In this document: piece by piece, positions 49,148 to 58,439 of the stretch
Numbering within the stretch: the first letter of the stretch is position 1
Layout of the letters: every line of letters starts with the position of its first letter
DNA from: Hanleya hanleyi
Lineage: Eukaryota > Mollusca > Polyplacophora > Lepidopleurida > Hanleyidae
NCBI GenBank assembly: GCA_036873755.1
Contig: JAVTVY010020587.1
Span: 1-64,000 of the forward strand
DNA length: 64,000 bases
Reading direction: 5' to 3'
Notes under the pieces: generated by a model
The model's input: the letters and a program-made list of their open reading frames with translations, nothing else
Database searches by the model: none
Told to the model about the DNA's origin: nothing
Program-made: the position numbers and the translations under genes

Positions 49148-49205
49148 AACAAAGATCATTTTATCATTATTAAATAGTACATATGAAATAGAGACTCATC
49201 CAGTC
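49130..49205 (+). mobile_element. Right half of the short inverted-repeat element (family copy 3)
   Basis: AACAAAGATCATTTTATC, then ATTATTAAATAGTACATATG and AAATAGAGACTCATCCAGTC match bases 6556-6610. Its left edge coincides with the point where duplication copies 1 and 2 stop matching. Confidence 0.65.
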
Positions 49206-49219
49206 CAACTTGTAGGTGC

Positions 49220-49682
49220 TCAAGCAACAAATGCCACATCATGGATAGCATTCTGGGCGTTCATCTGGCACGCGAGAGAGAGCAGGGCATGTACAGCCGT
49301 CTCCCTTCCCGAGGCCTCGCTTGCAGGCAAGGTTCGTTCAGCCGATGTCCGTGGTAGATTCTCCTTGTCCGGTTTCTTTGCCGTCACATTCTGATTGTTC
49401 TTAGGTTTGATAGTTGGAATAGCTGTTCTCTTTAGTTTTGGTTTGTACCCGAATTCAACTGCTACGCTGTAGAGGTTCTCGAATGATGTCTTTCTGTCAA
49501 AATGTGCCGAGCAAATTATACGAGTACTGGCTCGGGCCCTCTTTCCACACCCTCGTGTTGCGTACAAATGTCGTCCAATTTGCAGCGATTTTCTCGTCTT
49601 CAGGCCACAAATGAATACTAACACCGCCATCTGTAGTAGAACTGCAACCTCCCACTACACAACGTAGCAGCATATTTAACAA
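49220..49682 (-). pseudogene. THAP-domain protein gene with one frameshift
   Basis: The first frame (ATG 49682, or 49673 for MLLRCVVGGC) shows the start of a THAP zinc finger: CVVGGC, then IHLWPEDEKIAANWTTFVRNTR with the invariant Trp. The second frame supplies the rest, ICSAHFD (the C-x2-H pair) and F..L......G....KLKRTAIPTI with the closing Pro. The two frames meet at about 49535-49550 (TGGAAAGAGGGCCC); a one-base change would join them. After the domain comes a basic linker rich in Lys and Pro, then about 45 residues without a known motif. THAP domains bind DNA and occur in host regulators and in P-element-like transposases. The copy looks intronless. Broken gene or sequencing error cannot be told apart here. 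Confidence 0.65.
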
Positions 49683-49840
49683 ATGATGCCCCGATACTCC
49701 GAAAATCTCCAGAAATTAGCAGCTACTTTAGCCACAACTGTTCCTATCAATAACCTTCGGATGATAGTCACACCTGGCGTTCATTCATCTCCTTGTGCTA
49801 TAACCCGTACCGTATAAAAGTTCATTTTGATGCTCCTTAC

Positions 49841-49958
49841 CTGTTATTTTTGGGAAGTTAATTCCTTCTTGCCCACGCTTGTCGCTTTTATTAAAGTTTC
49901 CGGCGGTGGTGATCAGCTGTGCAAGAGCCGTTTTCACATCGACCCTGACTTTCCCCAT
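49841..49958 (-). other. Exon-like ORF in the left palindrome arm
   Basis: Mirror image of 50035-50152, reading away from the spacer and towards the THAP pseudogene. It could be a first exon for that locus, but no good acceptor is visible in front of the THAP frame, which has its own ATG. Confidence 0.3.
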
Positions 49959-50034
49959 GTTACGGTAGACGCCATTTTGTATAACTGCGCATGCGTAGTG
50001 GCCCAAATACACGCAATATGGCGTCTACCGTAAC

Positions 50035-50152
50035 ATGGGGAAAGTCAGGGTCGATGTGAAAACGGCTCTTGCACAGCTGATCACCACCGCCGGAAACTTT
50101 AATAAAAGCGACAAGCGTGGGCAAGAAGGAATTAACTTCCCAAAAATAACAG
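50035..50152 (+). other. Exon-like ORF in the right palindrome arm
   Basis: ATG GGG AAA GTC starts 39 codons (MGKVRVDVKTALAQL, then TTAGNFNKSDKRGQEG and INFPKIT) and ends at a good donor ACAG|GTAAGG in phase 1. I do not recognise the peptide. It may be a genuine first exon copied with the palindrome, or chance. Confidence 0.3.
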
Positions 50153-50332
50153 GTAAGGAGCATCAAAATGAACTTTTATACGGTACGGGTTATAGCACAA
50201 GGAGATGAATGAACGCCAGGTGTGACTATCATCCGAAGGTTATTGATAGGAACAGTTGTGGCTACAGCTACTTATGACTATGACTGTGGTACACGGCTTT
50301 AACATAGAGAATACAAGACGGCTGTCCCTCCG

Positions 50333-50420
50333 TGACGTCACAACTGGAATTGACAGGAGAGCGATTTTCACCTTTCAAACGGCAATATCTCGCCAACCAG
50401 ACCATTCTCGTCTCGCGAGA
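50333..50420. promoter_or_regulatory. Promoter-like cluster: CRE and TCTCGCGAGA
   Basis: A full TGACGTCA (50333-50340) and the palindrome TCTCGCGAGA (50411-50420) lie within 90 bases just outside the right palindrome arm. Both are known core elements of metazoan promoters. No transcript start or gene can be assigned; the adjacent DNA is GC-richer than its surroundings. Confidence 0.35.
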
Positions 50421-51679
50421 CTCCCTACTGCGAGAAAGAGTCTCACGCGTAAATGGGAGCCATCCCCCCAAAATTTGGGGGGTGAGTAGGCTGCGTATGA
50501 TTATCTGGCTTGTCACTGACCTGCTGACTCCGCCGAGTTAGAAGCGAATTGCTAAACATAACGTGGGCTATATAATTGGGAAATGACTCTTTCCGTTTCG
50601 GAGCATATCAATCGCGAACAAATTATTGTCGGTATGTATACTTGGCCGTGAAAGCGAGTTATCTAATACAGGAAGTAGTTCGCGGGTAGACACGGCTCGC
50701 TTTGAGAATGATGTCATGCTGCCTCGCTTTGAGATTGGAGATTCAAAAATGTCACCAATTTACATGAGAGTCGCTTTGGTCTCCCGCGGGTAGACACGGC
50801 TCTCTTTGAGAATGCAACCAGACGGCACAAAATTATAAAAAATATCGTTATTTTCAGACTCGAAAGGACTATTTTTTTTATATTTTTGACCTCAGATCGT
50901 TTGGGTTGACCTTTAAGGGTCTCACGGACTGTGCCGGAGTTGACCCGAGGTCATCTGTTGCCACAGTGAACGAACACGGCGACCATCTAACTGGGCGGAT
51001 TGATATCAGTCTCTACTCACCGATATATATTTCCGCAACATATAGTTCTAGGGTAATTTGTCAAAAAGCTGCCTTCAAACTGTGTGAAACTGGCGTTTTG
51101 AAATACAGTGAATAACTGTTAAGTGTATTTCGAGATAAATATGCATTTTGCGATCAGTGAAACGGTCAAATAGAACAGTTATTGGTATTTACAAGAATCC
51201 TGTAAAAAATGGCGAGACCCCTACAGTACAGGGGTAAATGCAGCGTAGCGCAAAGCACCCTGGGAGAGGATGGAACTTGGTGTCAATGCATGGATCTGTG
51301 GTATTTTGGTGTGTTCACTTTTCCATTTATTCCTTCTCCAATGTTGCATTCTTGCCCTTGCCTTTGAACCATCAACATTCATTTTTGGGGAATGGGCCAT
51401 ATGTGGTAACATCTGATATTGTAGCTTTTCAAAAAGACAGATCAGAACTTTTTAGACGTGAGTTTGTCAATCTCTTTTCTGTCATTTTTTCTCATTGATA
51501 ATGGTAAATAGAATCATTTTTTATTGTTATGCAACATAATAATTAACTTGCGATAACGAGGTTACGTAGAAAAGAACCCCTTGAGTAATACCCAGCGCAC
51601 AAGCTCCATCATTATCTGGTGTAACCCATTCAAAAGTCTACAATCTGCTTTTTCCTAAGACGGACCTTGAACATCCCTG
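50421..51679. other. Unassigned DNA between palindrome and duplication copy 2
   Basis: No exon, RNA gene or clear repeat was recognised. Two diverged short segments share GCGGGTAGACACGGCTC (about 50691 and 50788). ORFs at 50906-51115 and 51238-51498 have no motif. Confidence 0.45.
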
Positions 51680-51972
51680 CCTCCCATATGATGGAAATTG
51701 AGCACATCTGCTTCATTAAAGACAGGACTTCTTTTCAGGCACATCAGCTTCCTAAAAATGGATCATGAACACACTAAAGGAACATCTGCTCCCCAAAGGA
51801 TCGACCTTGCACACGTTTTATTCCTGAAAACCGAACCTCCGGCACCTCTGTTCCCTACAAGACAATACATATGTTTTCTGTAAGGCGGACATTAGACAAA
51901 TCTGCTTCACATACGATGAAAGTTGAGCACATCTGCTTCATACAGGACGGACATTGGACGCATCTTCTCCAC

Positions 51973-52408
51973 ATTTAACCCTATCTGACCTGGGCTTTTT
52001 GGGACCTGTCCAGGCCGAAATGCCCCCCTAATTATTTTTCTTACTCCTTGAGCTAGAGATGTGAAACTTACCACACTATACCCTTGGGTCAAGCTCTACC
52101 AGAAAATGTAAAAAAATCCAAGATGGTCGCTTTGATGACGGCACAGTGACGTCATTATCAAAACAGCATTTTTTAGTCGATTTTTCGGCCGGAGTTTCCG
52201 AATTTTTTATTTTAGCAATTTCTCACCAAAAACTGCATGATAAATTAGCAAATATTAATGGGATTTGAAATAAAATAGTTTTTGTCCACTTTTCATCGCG
52301 GAAAAGCAGAATTTTTGAAGACATACGACAAAAACATCACTTTTCTGGCCGCCATCTTCAATTTACCCATGACCCTCAGCTCGGGGGTTATGCAAATAGG
52401 CTCAAAAA
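51973..52408 (+). mobile_element. ~435-bp dispersed repeat inserted in duplication copy 2
   Basis: It begins near CCCTATCTGACCTGGGC and ends near ATGCAAATAGGCTCAAAA. It is absent at the same place in copy 1 (near 47640). It is the longer relative of the repeat at 34125-34440. It has no ORF and no obvious TIR, so the class is unknown. Confidence 0.7.
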
Positions 52409-53386
52409 GGTTTGGCACATCTGCTTGATATAAGATGGATCTTTACCACATTGGCTTCCTGCAAGATGAACCTTATTGGTTTTGGTTCCAAGGTTAGAAA
52501 GATGTAATTATTTTTCCTATCCCTCGCAATGTTAAATGACCTGATTCCATTAAAAGATCTCTACTCTATTGACATCAGACGAATAATGCCCAGCCATCAT
52601 GTTTCATCACAATAGATCAGTGATCACTTAGACGGTATGAAAAAAATGGTGTTATGTTGAACCAGTTTCAATGAAACAAGGCCGACGGAGGGTGCTCGAT
52701 TTCACTAGTTCCGCGTTGAAAACAATACTGCAAATCAACTGACCGTAAATATTGACAGGGCGCGTTAATTACATGGAGGATTTGCGTGAATTTTGCAGAC
52801 AATATTTTGTAATCATTCATCGATATTGAACCACCAGCACTTTATCTGAATATCAACCAATCGTAGAGCTAGCCTGTCCCATAGTCCGATACATTCGGGG
52901 TACGACGGGCTGAATTGGTGTATTAGTTCCTTTTTACCTCCAAGAGACAAACCTTGGGTACACCTGCTTGCCATACGACGGTACATGTTTCCTATAAAAT
53001 GAACTGCGATGAACCTGGAACATCTCGTGTTCACATCTGTTTCCTGTCAGATCTTGGGCACATATTTCCTACAATTCAAACCACAGGTACCTCTGCTTCC
53101 TGTAAGACACATCTGCTCTCTACGAGGCAATGTCGACCATGAACACATCTCTATCCTGTAAGTTCGATCTTGGGCACATAGTTCCTAGAAGTCGAATTGT
53201 AGGCATATCTGCTTTTTGTAAGACAGATCATGGGCAGATGAATGTGACGAAAACGACCATTTAGCACATCTGGTTTCTATATGGATCTTGGCCATCGGCT
53301 CCCCTATAACATGAACCTCTGCTTCCTATAAGACGCATTTTCGGATCATCTGCTCCCAACAAGACAAAACCTTCGGCGTATATGTT

Positions 53387-54842
53387 CATGGGCGTCGCTA
53401 GGATTTTTCAAAGGGGGGTCGATTATCATAGCACTTTAGGCGAGGGTCCAGGGGCCGCCTAGGCCCCGGAAGCTCCGGGGTCCTAGATCGCCGGAGATGC
53501 GTTCTAAGCGTTTTCCCGGAATTAAATCTGAACATAATGTATGCAGATTTAGGGTTATATTATACAGCTCTGAGACCTTAGATGGCCTGAGATGCATTCT
53601 GAGCGATTTCCAACAATTAAACTAACACGTCATTTGTCAAATATCAGTATTACATTTTATTCTCTTTGTCATGTTGAAAACACAATAATAACGCTTTGGG
53701 CCTATATACCTCGTAGGCTAACCCATGGCGTCGGAACGTAATTGAAAGTTGGGGACCACTATCACAGCCCAACAGGCGGAGGTCCAGGGGCCGCCTAGGC
53801 CCCGGAAGCTCCGGGGTCCTAGATAGCCGGAGATGCGTTCTGAACGTTTTTCCGGAAATAAAACTGATCATACTGCATGCACATTTATGATTCTATTTTC
53901 ACGATTTTTTTTTCTCGCAATTATAAGCATGCATCGATATTGAAAACATCGCACCTCATGCCTTCATCCATTTGACGTTCTAGTTATATTTAAAACATAC
54001 AAAACGATGATTTATAGTTCTTAGGAGGGAAACCAATATGCCTACAGATACGATTCATTCACACACAGATAAAACAAGGAAATCCTCACAGCCCAACAGG
54101 CGAGGGTCCACGAGCCGTTTAGGCCCCGGAAGCTCCGAAGTTCCAGATCTCCAGAGACGCGTTCTAAGAGTTTTCCCAGAAATAAATTCGAACGTAATGT
54201 ATGCAGATTTATGGTTCTATTTTCACGTATGTTTCGCATTTATAAGCACTCATCGATATTGAAAAAATCATACTTCATGCCTGAATCCATTTGACTGTTT
54301 AGTTATATTTATCACATAAAAAGAACACATAAAAACCGATGACCTTTACATGATGGAACATTAGAACCAATATGATAGCGATTCATTTACACAAAGCTAA
54401 AATGAGCGATCGTCACAGCCTGACAGGCGAGGGTCCAGGGGCCGCCTTGGCCCCGGAAGCGCCAGGTTCTCCGGTTGCCGGAGATGCGTTTTACCCGTTT
54501 TCTCGGAAACAAATCTGAACACAATGTATATAGATTTATGGTTCTATTTTCACATTTGTTTCACATAAACCCGCATCGATATTGAAGAATATGCCGGACT
54601 CCATTTGACTTCCTGGTTTGACATAAACAAAATGGGCCTTTTACACACCACTACACGTCTTGGCACTCTATCTGTAATTTTTATGTTTTTTTTATTTTAT
54701 GTTTTTATGCTTTTTTTATTTTGCTTTTGTTTCCTCTGTTTTTGTTTTTTGTTTTTTCTTTTGCTTTTTCTTCTGTTTTTTTTTTTGGCGCGGCCAAGGG
54801 GGGTCGTTCGCACCGGACGACCCCCCCCTAACGACGCCCCTG
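53387..54842 (+). mobile_element. 1.46-kb non-autonomous transposon with internal tandem modules and 5-bp target duplication
   Basis: Left end CATGGGCGTCGCTAGG; right end, reverse-complemented, CAGGGGCGTCGTTAGG. ATGTT flanks both sides (53382-53386 and 54843-54847), and duplication copy 1 has the empty site with a single ATGTT (near 48736). Inside, a GC-rich block (GAGGGTCCAGGGGCCGCC, CCCCGGAAGCTCCGG and following) with an AT-rich spacer occurs four times, at about 53438, 53774, 54098 and 54424 (324-336 bp period). A T-rich tract (54660-54785) precedes the right end. No transposase was found. CAG-type ends point to hAT, with inference needed for the 5-bp duplication. Confidence 0.85.
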
Positions 54843-55439
54843 ATGTTCCCTACAAAATGGACTACGATGGACCTTGGGCACATCTGCTTCCCACACGATG
54901 GATTGTGTAAAGCTCTACTGGTTACAAGAAGCACAAACGTACGCAAAAGATGAACATTGGGCTCATCTGCTCCGTACAGGGCCTGAAGCACTTCAACTCT
55001 CTACATGGCGAGGCAAACCATAGACATATCTGTCGCCGGATCTTGGGCACATATTTCCTACAAGATGAGCCGTAGCCACCTACCTGCTTCTTAAAAGATG
55101 AATCTTTGGCACAAAAACAGAGATAATCTTAAGCACATCTGTGTTCTTCAAAACAGATCTCAGTGAACATCTGCTTCAAAAATGATGGATCTTTGGCATA
55201 TATTTCCTATAGGACAATTTTTTTTATAAATATTTTTATTTCAGATTGGTAGAACATACAGGTTGACGTATGATGGTTGACGTATGACCTACAGGTTGAC
55301 GTATGGAGGGGGGTGAAAAAAATCTGATGTTTTGCGTATGTGATACTTGAATGGCCCCTATCTTGAAAAACTTGACTTGAATATAACTATTCAGTATTTA
55401 AGATTTTCCACAATCTCCATCGGTTTTCAAATTCTTCGA

Positions 55440-56090
55440 TCTGCTTCTCATACAACAGACGTTGGGCTCATCTGCTTCTTCTGATACGGACATTGGACAC
55501 ATCTGCTGCACATACGACGAATTTTACACACATCAGCTTCTTATAATACGGACCTTGGACACATCCATACGACGGACGTTGGACACATGAGCTTCCCATA
55601 CAAGAAAAATTTAGCCCATCTGCTTCCAATAAGACAGAACTTGGACACATCTGCTGCACATACGACGAATTTTACACACATCTGCTTCTTATAATACGGA
55701 CCTTGGACACATCCATACGACGGACGTTGGACACATGAGCTTCCCATACAAGAAAAGTTGAGCCCATCTGCTTCCAATAAGACAGAACTTGGACACATCT
55801 GCTGCACATACGACGAATTTTACACACATCAGCTTCTTATAATACGGACCTTGGACACATCCATACGACGAACGTTGGACACATGAGCTTCCCATACAAG
55901 AAAAGTTGAGCCCATCTGCTTCCAATAAGACAGAACTTGGACACATCTGCTGCACATACGATGGATCTTACACACATCGGCTTCCAATACAACAGACGTC
56001 GGGCTCATCCGTTTCTTGTAATACGGACCATCAACACATATGCTTCACACAAGACGGACCTTGGACACATCTGCTTCTAGCATTCTGCTT
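55440..56090 (+). repeat. 148-bp higher-order repeat of the ~32-bp unit, three copies
   Basis: CACATCTGCTGCACATACGA starts units at about 55497, 55645 and 55793, followed by a fourth partial one. Each 148-bp unit holds four to five diverged ~32-bp units. The copies differ at only a few positions, so this block expanded later than the rest of the field. The minus-strand ORFs that share MQQMCPSSVLLEADGLNF are products of this repeat. Confidence 0.85.
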
Positions 56091-56694
56091 GTGGACAGTT
56101 AGTCCCCGAGGCCCACCTTCTGTACATGTCATTCGACAAATATATGTAGGTTTACTGTTTTGGTGGGAAATTTAAGCCGTACGATGTCGAGCATTACAGG
56201 TGAGTTTTTCTGGGTATTCTGGCATTTACCGGGTTTAAACCATGTCAGACGTCCACGATGCTCATCCATTACATAGATGAGTTATTTGTTTGAGTTTCTC
56301 CGGCATCACAGCTCCGCTTAAGCCGGTGCTAGGGGCCGTGTGAATAACTTCATAGTGTCCACATGAGCAGCTGCAATAAAAGCCCGAATGATATACCGAG
56401 GCTACGTCCGAGAATCCAGCGTATTCTAAATTCTGAATGTGAGGTGCCGAGAGAAGCTTTCCTGTAGTCAGATGGTTGAGTTTTAGTCGCCAGACGTGGT
56501 CAATTTTTCCCACCTCTTTAGCTTGTATATCGATTTAATCGCATACAACAGACGTTACATGGGCTCATCTGCTTGTTGTGATACGGATCTTGGACAAATC
56601 TGCTTCTTTATAATACGGAGCTTTGACACATCTACTTCCCATACAACCGACGATGGGCTAATTTGCTTCTTATAATACAGAAATTGGGGGGATG

Positions 56695-56899
56695 TCACAC
56701 TCAAGTTTGTTTCACTCATATGGTGATAGTCAGTTTGGTTTATGGAGGAAGCCGGAGTACTCGGAGAGAACCACCACCCGTCAATTAACTGACAAACTTC
56801 CACACATGGACCAGCTGGGCTTGAACCCGTGCTGGTTCAGCGGTGTGAGGCTAGCGGTCACCAGCGAACCGCCGTAGATCACTCGGCCACCGAGGGCCC
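56695..56899 (-). mobile_element. tRNA-derived SINE, minus strand
   Basis: On the minus strand the head starts near CTCGGTGGCCGAGTGATC (A box TGGCCGAGTGA), with a B box GGTTCAAGCCC about 65 bases on. The body contains GAGTACTCCGGCTTCCTCC, a phrase very common in mollusc SINEs, and the tail ends GAAACAAACTTGAGTGTGAC. The A-to-B spacing fits a type II (Leu/Ser-like) tRNA head. Confidence 0.75.
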
Positions 56900-58218
56900 A
56901 TTACGGAACTTGGACAAATCTGCTTCACATACGATGGATCTTACAGACCTCTGCTTCCTATGTAACGGGTATTGGGCAAATGTGCTCCTGATAAGGCGGA
57001 TCTTGGGGTTTGATATCTTACGTAATTTTCGGATTTTCCAATCTACGAGCGAAACGGGGATGCATTCGCACCCCATGCACCATGGGTGGTGATGCCCTTG
57101 TCTAATTTGTGTGAATTAACTCAAATTAAATCGCTGTTTTGATATATTAGTTATTTATTAATGAAAAATAAATTAAAATATTGATTCAAATACATATATG
57201 TACATGTATATACATTTTTCAGCATGTCCATATAAATATATATAAATATATATAAATATGCAAATGATGTAAAACACTCTCAATCTAATTAAAATTAAAT
57301 TCTTAATGCTATCGCATATATCACTGTAGGATCTAACCTGCTTGCATCGACGCCAACATCAACCAAACGCAATATCTCTTCATAGTGGCTTGAAGAGGAC
57401 ATCAAGGCAGAGGTTTTTTGGTTGGCTAAGCCGAATCAGACTCCAAGCATGTGGGATATCCTTTGATGTCGCAGTGTAGCCATTGTGGCACCATTATGAT
57501 GGGGGTATAGATATATGGGCTGGTCTTTGATGTTAACCTTGGGGTAAATACAAGTGGATTAATCCAAATGCGGTTGAGATATCATAATGCTATTAAATAT
57601 TGATATGCCAAACTCAACTGCAAATAGGACCTGAAGGGGCACATATGATTGGGCAGCATTGATAGGATACTAATTTATTGAGATTGGAACATTCCATAAA
57701 CAATAATCTACAATAATATCACATCTGAAACTTAAATAAATTAACATGTGCTGCTACTCTTTTACAGCATGTGACCACAGGTGACAATGCTTAAAACCGC
57801 CAAGGGCACAACCTGGTGGAATGAAATGGCTTCCTCACTGTCAATATGTCAGACTAAAACCAATTGATTTTTTTGTCGTGTCCATTATTAATATTACAAC
57901 CCAGTACGGAATCACAATAAAACTGTTTACAATCTTAACAAGATATGGTGAAACATGTTAACACCGACATCTGAGTTAACCGACCAACCTCTAAATACCG
58001 ACAATCATTATCCATGGGCCCAATAATAAAATTTAACGTAATAAAATTTAAAGAACCGGAACCCCGTTCAGACCAACACTATAATCTGTTCCCAAGCACA
58101 GTCAGTATACCCAGAATTTGCTGTATCCTTTGGAATCACTTGATAGAGAGGGTGCCAGCACAAGACAACAATTTGGTCGCCTTATTTTCACAGCGAATAT
58201 CTCTTCAGTGAAGCTCTG
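56900..58218. other. DNA downstream of the Schlafen-like gene
   Basis: Contains a few last ~32-bp units (to about 57010), an AT-rich stretch (57130-57300) with TATAAATA runs, and the ankyrin-like remnant listed separately. No AATAAA on the minus strand was seen close to the stop codon at 58219. Confidence 0.45.
57298..57496 (-). pseudogene. Ankyrin-repeat remnant with in-frame stop
   Basis: The minus strand reads NGATMATLRHQRISHMLG, a TGA, then KTSALMSSSSHYEEILRLVD and VGVDASRL before another stop. TSALM...HYEEILRLVDVGVDAS has the spacing of an ankyrin repeat (TALM..S..GH.EI..LL..GAD). The stop and the missing splice signals suggest a dead exon or a degraded copy. Confidence 0.35.
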
Positions 58219-58398
58219 CTATAAAACAACACAAACTTTGCTTGTCTTTTTAGTCCTTGTATTACGCAATTGTTCCATTTCGGAAAGTAGTTCATGTTGT
58301 CTGGTTCGGAGGTCGTCTTCACGCTGTTTGTGTAAGGTCACCTCCTCTGACAGCCTCTCAATTTCACTTTTACGCCCCCAGTCTTCCTGTCGATGAAT
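58219..58398 (-). CDS. Schlafen-like gene, exon 5 (terminal): charged helical tail and CVVL box
   Basis: 180 bases, phase 0, acceptor TTGATTTCAG. The 59 residues are a highly charged predicted coiled coil (IERLSEEVTLHKQREDDLR, then QHELLSEMEQLRN). It ends TRTKKTSKVCVVL and TAG. The last four residues, Cys-Val-Val-Leu, fit the CaaX prenylation signal, with Leu at the end favouring geranylgeranylation, and the preceding Lys/Arg cluster resembles the polybasic region of prenylated small GTPases. In phase with exon 4 (GAATGGACCAGAATG|ATTCATCGA). Membrane attachment is inferred from the motif only. Confidence 0.85.
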   Translation of the reverse strand: MHRQEDWGRKSEIERLSEEVTLHKQREDDLRTRQHELLSEMEQLRNTRTKKTSKVCVVL

Positions 58399-58439
58399 CT
58401 GAAATCAATGGAAACGGTGCTGTGAATATTGATGTATAC

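Larger units (their letters stand above)
49729..50264. repeat. Perfect palindrome: two 247-bp arms, 42-bp spacer
   Basis: Arms 49729-49975 and 50018-50264 are reverse complements of each other with no mismatch that I could find. The spacer contains CTGCGCATGCGTAG, itself nearly palindromic. The bases outside (AGCTACTTT on the left, CAGCTACTTA on the right) are similar but no longer exact. Each arm carries one copy of an exon-like ORF reading outward. Confidence 0.9.
51680..55232 (+). repeat. Degenerate ~32-bp repeat field, duplication copy 2 with two insertions
   Basis: Matches 47299-49147 in order and orientation from CATATGATGGAA to CCTATAGGACAATTTTTTTT. Relative to copy 1 it carries two insertions (51973-52408 and 53387-54842) and lacks about 105 bases after AACCTGGAACATC and about 30 after CACAAACGT. 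Removing the insertions restores the copy 1 sequence, which defines the boundaries of both. Confidence 0.8.

Noticed and set aside
54605..54953. Hydrophobic ORFs rich in Phe, Leu and Cys that look like membrane proteins
   Set aside because: They come from the T-rich tract inside the 1.46-kb transposon.
55468..55955. Three overlapping ORFs sharing MQQMCPSSVLLEADGLNF
   Set aside because: They are the 148-bp higher-order repeat translated; no domain, and other frames are equally open.
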